Below are positions 32,767-42,419 of a stretch of DNA of 64,000 nucleotides, in pieces. Within the stretch, counting starts at the first letter, position 1, and every line of letters begins with the position of its first letter. Source of the stretch: Tethya wilhelma (Eukaryota > Porifera > Demospongiae > Tethyida > Tethyidae); contig CAXIPT010000006.1 of assembly GCA_964030475.1 (NCBI GenBank), positions 2,618,234 to 2,682,233 of the forward strand. Direction: 5' to 3'. The translations under genes were made by a program, and so were the position numbers. The notes under the pieces are model-generated. The model ran no database searches. It saw nothing but the letters and a program-made list of their open reading frames with translations, and was not told the origin of the DNA.

Positions 32767-33517
32767 CTTGAATGAATAGTTTGTTGGTGTTGTTTGGTGT
32801 TAATTCAGCTGCTCTATTGTCTTGCTCACTTGTTTGCTGCATGCACTGTGAAGTACACATGATAGTGTGGTTGGTCAAATTAACTGATAGTGACTATCAC
32901 TATAACCACATCTCCATGTGTGTTGTTTTTTTCCAACCTCAGTCTTAGGCCCTTTGTGTAGAGTGTACATGATAGCTAGCCCAAACCCACTCAGTGCCCT
33001 ATGCTAGATATGCCCCTGTCTAGGCACATTGCTTGCTCTGACTGAGCTTGTGTTCCCTGGCGCATGGTGGCTTGCAAGAGAAGCTTCAATTTTATTTACT
33101 ACATATCTATCTATCTAGCTATCCATAAAAGCTATGCAGCACTGAGACACCAATTCACAGTATGTCCGATTCACTGAATTAGCACTAGCTGTGTTCTACT
33201 ATCATATTACAAGACTCTGTGCGAGGCACATCATGCACTATGTGTACTACTAGTGTACATGACGCTATTAGCTCATTAGTTTTGTGTCATATACTGTACA
33301 TACACACATAATTACAAATAGTTAAAATTTTCTTAAAAACAGGTAAAATAATGAGTGCATATGTATACATGTACATTGTACATTGTTAATTTGAAAGTAG
33401 GAAATTTTGTGTGTGTAAAACTTGAAATTACTGTATGATGGTGTGCTGCTCATCCCTATAATATTATATATTATAGCAATGCATTATACAACAAGTGAAA
33501 AAAACATTAGAAATATA

Positions 33518-33740
33518 ATGAGACATAGGAATGGCCAAATCGTAAAAAAGAAAGCAAACAAGATGGAATGGCTGTTTAAGTGTGTGTAGAATCATTCCTG
33601 CGTGGGCTGCATGTAGTACTCTCTTCCCATGTTGAGTCCCTCATGTTGCCCATAGGAATAATTCTTTACACACTCAAACAGCCATTCCATCTTGTTTGCT
33701 TTTATTTTTACGATTTGGCCATTCCTATGTCTCATTACAT
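33518..33740. repeat. inverted repeat element, arms about 75 bp
   Basis: AGACATAGGAATGGCCAAAT near 33523 and ATTTGGCCATTCCTATGTCT near 33714 are reverse complements, and the arms continue through AACAAGATGGAATGGCTGTT. A related single arm occurs near 43810-43860 and, inverted, near 63570-63620. Confidence 0.75.
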
Positions 33741-33936
33741 TCTCAATGTTTTTTTCACTTGTTTGTTCCCATTTTTTCATAATTCTACATCTACACTTGT
33801 ACACTATCAGCATGGATATTATTTATCTATGCTATCAGTATAAAAGTCACCATGAAGCAGGCTCAGAACTGAGGCTGGAGCTGTATCTTACAAAATTTAC
33901 TTGCTTTGCTCATCTTCTTATTTATAATGACAACTA

Positions 33937-34156
33937 CCGTATAGCAGGAAATTTTTGTATGGTGGAAATTTTCGTATTTTTCGTATGCCGTTCGAATATA
34001 CGAAAATTAAAACTGCGAAAATTTAACTTCCGCATTTAAAATTACTTTATACGAGCGCGCGCCGCATATACGAAATTTAAAACTACAAAAAAATATTCTG
34101 GCGCGTTTTTAACGATTTATACGAAATTTTGAACCAACGAAATTCCCACTATACAG
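33937..34156. mobile_element. MITE, CCGTATAGC family, TA target
   Basis: Left CCGTATAGCAGGAAATTTTT, right AAATTCCCACTATACAG, each flanked by TA. Contains CG-rich GCGCGCGCCG in its middle. Confidence 0.75.
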
Positions 34157-34819
34157 TATGTAACAAAGTAGTCTATTCACCTTCTAAATATTTAAGACTG
34201 ACCCTGGTTACAGAGCCTTCAGCACAACCAGAAATCTTCAGGTAAAACAGGCAGGGCAACGAATATTCGGATTCCAAATAACACACACTTGTCTAACTGG
34301 AAAAGGGTCGTCAACTTGATTTCCAATTCCAAGGTAGCTAATGAATTATTAATGAGTAATAGAAATGAATGGCTGCCATACGGAGAAGGCACTTTTCGTC
34401 TTGTATCTAGCGACTCAGCTAGAGAGACGAATAGCCGATACGAAAGTACGTAAAGACAAAGAAACCAAGTTTATTCGTTCAAGAATCAGCTTCTGAAAGC
34501 GAGCGGTCTTTGAGAAAAGTCGTTCCAAGATAGAAGAAGAAGAAGAAGAAGAAGAAGAAGAAGGCATGCTTGTGTTTGTTACTTTAGTGATGGTTTTAGG
34601 CCATGTTTTTAGGCTCAATAGAAAAGGCTAAATAGTACCTTAAGAAGCCTTTTAGTGCCAAGCGCTCAGTTTTTGCCAAGTTATTTGTGTGAATATTTGT
34701 ATTGCACTAATGGGGCATCCGTGCCATTCCTATACATCCAGTACTACCGTAATGGGAATATAATAATATTATAATTATAATTTGTAGGTATCATGTACAT
34801 GTGTATTATAGTTACACTT

Positions 34820-36178
34820 CTACCGTACATAGAGTTCTATAAGCTCTAGTGGAACATCACTGTTATAATAGTTCCACCTATAATATAGACAAAGGCGTAG
34901 CTCGATATCATCAGTTGTAGGGTTGGGTAGGTCCTTTGTGAACCATGGAGGGTTGTTGAACTGACAGCATGTGCTATTGGATGAGCAGCCCTGTCCATCC
35001 CAGAGGGGGTCGTCTGGAAAGAATTCTCCATACCACCTAGTCCAAGCTTTGTTTGTACCACTTTCACAGAAATAATCATTACCAACAAATGGAGGAGAGT
35101 CGTAGGTTGATCGATCACAGGGACACAGGCTTTGTTGATAGAAATGATATTTTTCAGTGAATCCAGCTGCAAAGGTCCAGATGTGTTGTCTTCTTCCATC
35201 AGGTCCATGAGTCAAACTCACACCATCAACATACTGATTGTTTAATGAGCGAGAATAATCATTATACCCACGAAAGGACATAATTGTTCCTTGTTGATAT
35301 CCTTTGATCCTACCACAAACTTGTCTGTACTCCAAACCTCCAACACTGAATGTAGTGAAGGAACACCCTGCAGAGATTGAGTGAGCTCGTCCACATGTCC
35401 TCTTGGAGTGTGAAGTCAGGTTGAGTCCAGGAGGACAGTTGTGACTGGTATCAGTCATGTCAATAAACACCACTCTCTTCCATCCTGGTAAGCCATTACA
35501 AAAATAAGTTGGTTTTGACAATTCAGCAATGTTATTTTTTATCTCCTCAACAATGTATTTGAGTGACTGCAATTCTCTTTGGACTTTTGATGGTTCTTCA
35601 CTCCTTACAACTGATTCCACTTCTTCTCTAATGACAGCTCTTATCTCATCCTTTGTCACACACTTGTCTCCTGGAATATTATCACTTTTTAGAATTGTAC
35701 CATTTTTTATAAGTTCCTGTGTTGCTACAATCTGTGAGAGAGCTTCCATAGTGAGGTCATTTCCAGTAGCAACACTGACATTGAGTGAATTCACAACTTG
35801 GCAAGTGTTTGTGACTTCATTTCTAGTTGTGTTCTGATTAGCAACTATTGTGTCCATGATGGCTTGGTTTCCAAGATGAACATCTTTCTTTGTGGCTTTA
35901 TCTTTCACCAGTTGCTCCAGACTTTCAATGGTGGTATTGTGATTAGTGTCGAGTGTGTCTTTGATGAGTTGATTTCCAGCAGCCATGTTTTGGTTGAGTG
36001 TCTGAACATCTTCTCTTGTTGCCTTCTCCTCAACCAGTTCTCGGACATCAGATGTTGTATCTCTTACAATCTCTTGTAGGTCATCCTTCAGTGATCTGAT
36101 CTCTGTAACACACTGGTTCTGAGGCTCAACAGACTTTAAGAGAGCAAGCAAAAAGATGAGATTAAACAACTGCATCAT
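34820..36178 (-). CDS. secreted lectin-like protein with long coiled stalk (452 aa)
   Basis: Intronless and complete. Signal peptide 1-20 (MMQLFNLIFLLALLKSVEPQ). Residues 21-220 form a charged, repetitive helical stalk with N-glycosylation sequons and two CVT(E/K) Cys sites (about 23 and 174), suited to disulfide-linked oligomers. The head, 227-452, opens CNGLPGWKRVVFIDMTDTSH and carries VCGRIKGYQQG, YVDGVSLTHGPDG, HIWTFAAG, PPFVGNDYFC, DPLWDGQGCSS, FNNPPWFTKDLP, DDIELRL and ELIELYVR. It lacks the PSGYYWIQP...YCDM segment of the other subtype. A TATA-like element (AGTATAAAAAT) lies about 80 bases upstream. Probably extracellular recognition or adhesion; ligand unknown. Confidence 0.85.
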   Translation of the reverse strand: MMQLFNLIFLLALLKSVEPQNQCVTEIRSLKDDLQEIVRDTTSDVRELVEEKATREDVQTLNQNMAAGNQLIKDTLDTNHNTTIESLEQLVKDKATKKDVHLGNQAIMDTIVANQNTTRNEVTNTCQVVNSLNVSVATGNDLTMEALSQIVATQELIKNGTILKSDNIPGDKCVTKDEIRAVIREEVESVVRSEEPSKVQRELQSLKYIVEEIKNNIAELSKPTYFCNGLPGWKRVVFIDMTDTSHNCPPGLNLTSHSKRTCGRAHSISAGCSFTTFSVGGLEYRQVCGRIKGYQQGTIMSFRGYNDYSRSLNNQYVDGVSLTHGPDGRRQHIWTFAAGFTEKYHFYQQSLCPCDRSTYDSPPFVGNDYFCESGTNKAWTRWYGEFFPDDPLWDGQGCSSNSTCCQFNNPPWFTKDLPNPTTDDIELRLCLYYRWNYYNSDVPLELIELYVR

Positions 36179-36467
36179 GGCAACTTTCAGTCACTCTTTC
36201 ACAATTCACAACAAGCAGCAGATGTAATTGCAAAACTGAGAGCTGGAATTTTTATACTCTTAAGTATTGGGATACATTATTAATAGTAGGAGTGTATTGT
36301 CACACCCTTGATCATAGGCTATACAGCAGCAGTGGGCATATACTTTGTTTTTGGCTTCTGTGATTGTAGTGCATAGTTCATTGACAAGTACGGTTATAGG
36401 TGGAGATGACTCTAAATATTTTAATTCATGGTATTATAGTATACTCAACAAACAGGTTTTGATGTGT

Positions 36468-36658
36468 ACTTTGCTACCCCTCATGAAAGGGCTCAACAGA
36501 TGTCGGTGCTATATAATATTCATTCCTTTTCTCTTTGCCATCTGTATACCTGACCAAAGATCATTGGTAGTAGTATGATGATGGCAATGAGAAAAGGAAT
36601 ATTATTAGGAATAGCACCAACATCTGTTGAGCCCTTTCATGAGGGGTAGCAAAGTACA
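36468..36658. repeat. inverted repeat of the lectin upstream module
   Basis: TTTGCTACCCCTCATGAAAG near 36469 and CTTTCATGAGGGGTAGCAAA near 36636 are perfect reverse complements. The arms include GGGCTCAACAGATG, a block found upstream of most lectin genes here. Confidence 0.8.
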
Positions 36659-36962
36659 CCAGAAGGTGTACCAAAAGGATAGCCTCCTTCCCAGGCTATC
36701 ACAAGTACACATCAAAACCTTTTTTGTTGAGTTTACTGTTGAGTAAACAACCATCACATATGGCACAGCTGGCATTCCTATAACTGTTTACAACTGGACA
36801 GTATTATAGTGTTTCCCCCAGGACAAAAGTAAAGAGGGAGGGGGGAGGGGGATTGCTAAAAATTCTGTGAAAATTAGCAGTTTTATAAGTATTCGTATGG
36901 TAAGTATAGGTAGTTGAAAGGAGAGGGAAGTGCCCCTTACCTCTCTTTGGGGGAGACGTTGG

Positions 36963-37130
36963 TATAAAAGACACTATAATTAAACGAGGCATTATAAACA
37001 AGTAATAGAAAAACTCGCATGATTTCTTATTTGCAACAAGATGTTGTTTCATCTTCTCTGGCTGATTGTTCTGGTGCAGTCTCAAAATGGTGGCAGACAA
37101 CATACTAGTGTATATGATATGATAATTTTA
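36963..37130 (+). pseudogene. orphan lectin promoter and signal-peptide fragment, plus strand
   Basis: TATAAAAGACAC at 36963 lies exactly 78 bases before ATG 37041, the same spacing as in the genes starting at 49851 and 54532. The ATG opens MLFHLLWLIVLVQSQNGGRQ, missing three residues (FGE) relative to those genes, then homology ends. Orientation is opposite to the intact genes. Confidence 0.75.
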
Positions 37131-37701
37131 ATTTGTTGAAGGTGTTGGTGACATCAACAAGAATGGCAGCTTCGATTTCTGGGTTGTGATGGTTGTTTAC
37201 TCTATGGTTAACTCAACGAAAAAAAAGGTTTTGATGTGTACTTGTGATAGCCTGGGAACAAGGCTCTAGGTTCAACAGATGTTGCATGGCTATTCCTTTT
37301 CTGTTTGAGTACAACTGATATTGATGTAGTGTATGTCAGACCAAAGACCATTGGGAGTTGTGGTCTGAGTATATATACACACTTTATTGATCACAGGTAA
37401 CAAATTGTTGTGGTTCTGGTAACTGTGTTTACGTGGGATATGCAACTATTGATGATTTAGTATGTTGATGATCTTTACCATTTTAATTTTTTGTGTGTAC
37501 TAAAATACTGTAGCTTGTGGAGCATATGATGTGCAATGGCCACTGCATTTATATGATGCCACAGCTACCTACTGTGCCTGGGCTTTCTCATGCTTCTCCC
37601 AATTTTTTTTTTCTCTTTAGAAGTATAAAATTAATGTAGTATAAGGGTTTCTTCTCAATCCAAAGGCATATATTGCAAGACACAAATAAAACTTGATATT
37701 A

Positions 37702-37911
37702 CCGTATAGCCAGAAATATTGACAGTCAAAAAATTTGACGGTTTGCTCCGCAGAACGTAAAATAAAAATATTGACGATTTTATATTTGACGATTTGCGCG
37801 TGCGCATAATACACGGCGCCCAAAATGATTGGCGGATTTAAATTTGACGATTTGGACTTTGACCGTCAAACCGGCAAATTAAAATCCCCATCAATATTTC
37901 CGGCTATACGG
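37702..37911. mobile_element. MITE, CCGTATAGCC family, TA target
   Basis: Left CCGTATAGCCAGAAATATTG, right CAATATTTCCGGCTATACGG, flanked by TA on both sides. Confidence 0.85.
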
Positions 37912-38019
37912 TATACAACATTAGAAATTCTTTAAAAGAAAAAAGTTATTTGTAGTCTAGCTAGCCTAACTGTTTTTAAGTTTACACCATTTTATATCGA
38001 GTGGAGTGGTATAGGGTAG

Positions 38020-38397
38020 TCACTGGACATAGAGCTCTACCACTTCCAGAGTGATGTCTTCATTATCATAGGCTTCATTTCTTAACAACCTCAGCTCAAT
38101 ATCATCTCTTGTTGGTTGTGGGAGTTTCTTACAGAACCATGGAGGGTTGTTGAAACTACAACAGGTACTTCTTGAACCACATCCCTGACCATCCCAGAGT
38201 GGGTCTTCATGGTAGAAACGATCAGTTTCGTATGCATTGCGACTTCCAGTATCACAGAAGTAATCATTTCCAACAAATGGTGGCACCCTAGGTGTTTGAT
38301 CTGGGAAAGTACATGGACAATAACTCCACCAATTTCCTGAGCTTGCTTCATCTATAGCAGCTGCAATGGTCCAGATGTGTTTCCTAGAGGAGGACAA
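38020..38397 (-). pseudogene. lectin-like gene, C-terminal 125 codons
   Basis: Encodes the end of the head: RKHIWTIAAAIDEASSGNWW, PPFVGNDYFCDTG, DPLWDGQGCGSR, FNNPPWFCKKLP, DDIELRLLRNE, ELYVQ. Homology to paralogues ceases at about 38390, just before YVDGVSLTHG. The conserved HIWTFAA reads HIWTIAA. Truncated by rearrangement. Confidence 0.85.
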
Positions 38398-38669
38398 TTT
38401 GTTACACTAAAGTATAACATACCCAGACCAGAGTACAACTCCCAATGGTCTTTCTCGTCTTACACCACATCCTCTAACAGAAAAGGAATAGCCATGCAAC
38501 ATCTGTTGAACCCTATCATGAGGTGTACCAAAAGGATAGCCTCTTTCCCAGGCTATCACAAGTATACACATCAAAGCCTTTTTTGTTGAGCATATACTAT
38601 GGAGTAAACAACCATCAAACCTGGCACTGCTGGCATTGCTATACCTGCTTGCTATAAACAACTGGGCAG

Positions 38670-39012
38670 TATAAAAGACACCTTAAACCATTAGACAAGT
38701 AAAAAAAAAAAAAAAAAGATTGCAGCATTTTGATTTGTGACAAGATGCCACATCATATGTATTTTCTCTTGTTGGCGGCTCTAGTGCAGTTTGGAGAGTC
38801 TCAAAATGGGAGTACATGAACGACGTGGAGAAGTCATGAGTCTAAATCCTGATGGACATTGCTGGCTTGTGTCAGTCATATCAAGGCTAGCAACTCTCAT
38901 CCATCCTCCAGTGGTGTTGCAACAAGTCCTGTTCATGTCACAGTACTGCTGCTTTAAACCACCTGCTCCTGAGCTAGGTTGAATCCAGTAGTATCCTGAT
39001 GGACTGCCGGTT
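38670..39012 (+). pseudogene. rearranged lectin fragment: promoter and signal exon fused to an inverted head piece
   Basis: TATAAAAG at 38670 precedes ATG 38745 by 75 bases. The ATG opens MPHHMYFLLLAALVQFGESQ then NGST and a stop. From about 38814 the sequence is the reverse complement of the FReD-like segment (YYWIQPSSGAGG ... GGWMRVASLDMTDT, read on minus). So a plus-strand 5' end is joined head-on to a minus-strand middle piece. Confidence 0.8.
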
Positions 39013-39059
39013 CTTGGTTAACTATATGTTTACATTGGGTATGCTGCTATTTTTTTATT

Positions 39060-39472
39060 GGGGTGAGCCTGGGTGAGCCCCATAGGAACGTCGAAACATT
39101 GAGCAACCGTCACGCCGTTGACCAAACTGGAAATAGCTAAGCTATTCAAATTGAACAAACAACTGCAAAAAATTAAAATACCCAAGGTGTGCATGCGCAT
39201 ATACACCAAAACTTACAGTATTTCCATTTACACGTAAAGGACAACGTGGGATCGAAATTTTGTGAAACGACAGGGAGTTCTTTGATTTAGTTCTGCTAAA
39301 TATTGGTCTAACGTAGCAACAAATGCTACACAAGCACACCAGGCTTGCAGAGTAATTTTTTTTTTTTGCTATACTTCAGTCTCATTCCCAGAAGACTAGG
39401 CTTGACTCTCCGTGAGCAGCCAGCTAGCAACCCTGCAGTGCTGATGCCGATCAGTTTGCTCAGGCTCGCCCC
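39060..39472. mobile_element. terminal-inverted-repeat element, GGGG(C/T)GAGCCTG ends (unit 1)
   Basis: Starts GGGGTGAGCCTGGGTGAGCC, ends GCTCAGGCTCGCCCC. No ORF of note. With unit 2 it interrupts lectin flanking sequence continuous in a paralogous block: TTTACATTGGGTATGCTGCTATTTTTTATT..TAATATTGATGATCTTTACC near 47855-47915. Confidence 0.7.
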
Positions 39473-39499
39473 TCGATGTTTCCATCTGACTAGTTTATT

Positions 39500-40512
39500 G
39501 GGGCGAGCCTGAGCGAGCCCCACATAGTCGTTGCAAATGGTAAAATTTCTGTTTGTTGGTTTGTTGGTTTGTACACCGTGGATACTTTCCGTATATTCAA
39601 ATTATTCGAACGGTAATATACAGTTTAGATTACGTCACAAAAATATTCAAATTTGGAATTGCGCAATATATACACGTCCGGCAGAGACTTGACTGTAGCT
39701 TGCCATAGATCTATGAGAAAGCGAAAGAGAAAGGAGACTCGACGCAGAGACAACGCTGCGCAGACCACTCATGAGGAGCCGGACTGTCAGAGCTCAAATT
39801 GAAACCAACTTCATAGACCACTCCTGAGGCTGAGACGGCCTCGTCTAGAGCTGAAGCATCTGAGCAGACACTGCCATGGGGACACTACTCCTGAGAGATA
39901 CCGTCTCTTGAAGCAGACTAGAGAGACTACACCTCATGCAGGAGCAAATTTAATATTAAGCAACTATGACACCATGCTAGTCTAGCAACGCCAAGCCTCT
40001 CACACTTGCTCCGCCCATAGTGATGGCCAAATTGCTCTTCAACACTAAGAAAACTTCCTAGCTAATCAGCTAATTGACAATTTCACAGTGACACTGACAT
40101 TCTGACACAGATATCGTCTTCTTCTCAATCAAGAAATACTGCCTCATGAGCTCTTCAAGGTGTAGTACAGCAGCACCGGAGGGAAGCTACTCAACACAAA
40201 TATGCAATGGAGAGTGCTTCATATCTACAACTGCCAGCACATGCACCCTGGAGATGCCTATATACAGTGTACTTGACAGTTGACGACCTAGCAACTGGTT
40301 GGTCAAGAGTGAGAAGAGTTTTCAAGCCATGAAAGTCCCCTACAGCAAGTGTACGAGGTACCATGGAGTACTGGTTTAGTTGTCTCATTGCCCCCATTGG
40401 AGTAACTGCTCTTGCTTGTTCTTCAACAGCACGTGTTTCCTAGACATTTTGCACATGCGCAAGAATATACAGCGCGTTCTCTTCCCACAAATAACGCGCT
40501 CAGGCTCGCCCC
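39500..40512. mobile_element. terminal-inverted-repeat element, GGGGCGAGCCTGAGCG ends (unit 2)
   Basis: Starts GGGGCGAGCCTGAGCGAGCC, ends CGCTCAGGCTCGCCCC, about 1 kb. No transposase-like ORF seen. It lies 27 bases after unit 1. Confidence 0.7.
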
Positions 40513-41202
40513 CTCGATGTACTACATCATGCTAGTAATATTGATGATCTTTACCATTTTAGTTTGGTTCTGTGTGGTAAAATATTGTAGATAGTGAAGC
40601 ACATGTTGTGGCCACTGCATTTATATATTGTGATAATAATTTTAATGTGACCATCATGCAAAGACATAGACTTACCTTTGTGTTGTTGTTTGCCGTGAAG
40701 TGTAAGCCATGAAATGTAAGCAATGCCTTTTCTGTACCAGTCTTACTTCTCAGTCACTTTAGTCAGCTTTTTGCAAAAGGTCTGTAATTTTTCATATGAA
40801 GCTGTACATACACTGTACTACAATACAGTTAATTTGCACAACTTATAGGAAACAAATGATACATGTACATATGTATGAATACGTACGTCAGATATTTGAT
40901 TCTATGTTGTACCTACATATATGTGGATAGACCAGTCGTTCAGCACACTACCTACTGTGCACAGGGGTTTTCCACGTGCTTGCCCCAATTTTTTTTTTCT
41001 GGGTATAAATGTAATGTAAGGTTTTTCTTCTCAATCCAAAGGCATATAGTGCAGAATATAATACACAATCTAAAACTAAGTCTTGATGTAGACAACATTA
41101 GAAATTCTTTGAAAGAAAATAGTTAAGTTGTTTGTAGTATCATTAGTCTAGCTAGCCTAACCGTTTTTAAAATTTTGTATCGAGTGGAGTGGTATAGGGT
41201 AG
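40513..41202. other. lectin 3' flank, second copy of 47.9-48.8 kb
   Basis: Continuous similarity to the flank downstream of the 46523-47554 gene, but without the MITE found there at 48276-48499. No gene. Confidence 0.6.
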
Positions 41203-41284
41203 TCACTGGACATAGAGCTCTACCACTTCCAGAGTAATGTCTTCATTATCATAGGCTTCATTTCTTAACAACCTCAGCTCAATA
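41203..41284 (-). pseudogene. lectin-like gene, last 27 codons
   Basis: Encodes ELRLLRNEAYDNEDITLEVV then ELYVQ and TGA, cut on the 5' side by the single N at 41285. Its 3' flank (40540-41200) closely matches 47900-48780. Confidence 0.85.
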
Positions 41285-41438
41285 NCCCTCCCATTCATTG
41301 TATATGTGTTGGGTATTAAAGATAAGCATCACAATTCTTAATTTGAATATTTTTGGCAAAATTTCCTATCTAATAATAGCTAGAAAGAATCGTGAAAGTC
41401 CCTACATTTTCCAGATCATGCACTCTCACATTATGCAG

Positions 41439-42387
41439 ATCACCTTCAGCAAGCGTAAGAGTGGTCTCCTTAAGAAAGCCTATGAGCTGAGCATCCTCTG
41501 CGATGTTGAGATAGCCGTGATCATGATCACCAGCAACAAGAAGCTCTACCAGTACGCCAGCTCCAACATGAACTCCATCTTGATCCGATACACAGAGTTC
41601 AAGGACCCTGATGAGAGCAAGACCAATGCCGACATCCTTGATGTGAGTTGACTGTACCCATCCAGTAGTTGTGATCATTGTTTTCGTTTTACAGTGTAAC
41701 TGCAGCCTCGTACCCATGCAGGCCTTCCCCATAAAATACACTCTAATCTTGGCAACTCACGAAATATAAAATATGCCAGGGAAGGCCTGGGAACTAGGCT
41801 ACCATAACTGAGTCCATCAAGCTGAATTAGAGGCCCTTTTTTTCAATTGTAAGAAGCCTTTCTAGTTGTACCGTACTGGCGCGTTATTAGGCGTACTTCA
41901 TGTATAAGCGCCCACTCGAATATAAGCGCATGCCTCGTTGCTCTTGACACTTCATTATTAAGCGCTATGATAATTTTCACTATTGACACAAGGAAAGGAT
42001 CAGTTTCTGGACACGTAGACAACACTTTACCCTCAAAAAGAGTCCACACGCTCTTGCAGACAAGTTGTGCTTGAATATCGCTCTCCGAAAAATTCCGTTG
42101 CTTAAGCGCCTATTTTCTTCCTGTGGAAATATAAATGTATGCGCTTAACAACGTGCCAGTACGGTAGTTTGACTTGCTGTAAGCTGTTGGTAAGGATTGC
42201 TGAAGCTAAGGAGTCTGCTGCTTTAAGTTGCTACTACAGTAGTTATATGTTTTGACTCTTGACTTTGTATTTCAATGGCTGATATCTTTCTTACATATTC
42301 ACTGGCAGGAGATCACCAAGAAGGAGAAAGGCACTGCAGCTAATGATGACTCTGGAGAGGAGGAAGGACCTGCTCAAGCTGCTGTAA

Positions 42388-42419
<32 letters not shown>

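Larger units (their letters stand above)
32767..34819. other. lectin 5' flank and noncoding region with inverted repeats
   Basis: About 32767-32960 matches 45671-45880, supporting allelism. It also holds an inverted repeat (33518-33593 with 33656-33740) and the MITE at 33937-34156. A (GAA)n tract lies near 34532-34562. No gene recognised. Confidence 0.55.
36179..38019. other. noncoding stretch with orphan lectin promoter fragments
   Basis: Contains the inverted repeat at 36468-36658, an inverted promoter and signal-peptide fragment at 36959-37110, and the MITE at 37702-37911. Otherwise AT-rich without genes. Confidence 0.6.

Noticed and set aside
34820..36178. Lectin-like genes as retrocopies
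   Set aside because: They are intronless, but I saw no poly(A) tracts or flanking duplications, and promoters are conserved between copies, so tandem DNA duplication is simpler.
41439..41642. Second MADS-box gene (a MEF2 paralogue)
   Set aside because: The protein is identical to the 31418 exon and the introns align closely, pointing to alleles rather than an old duplication.
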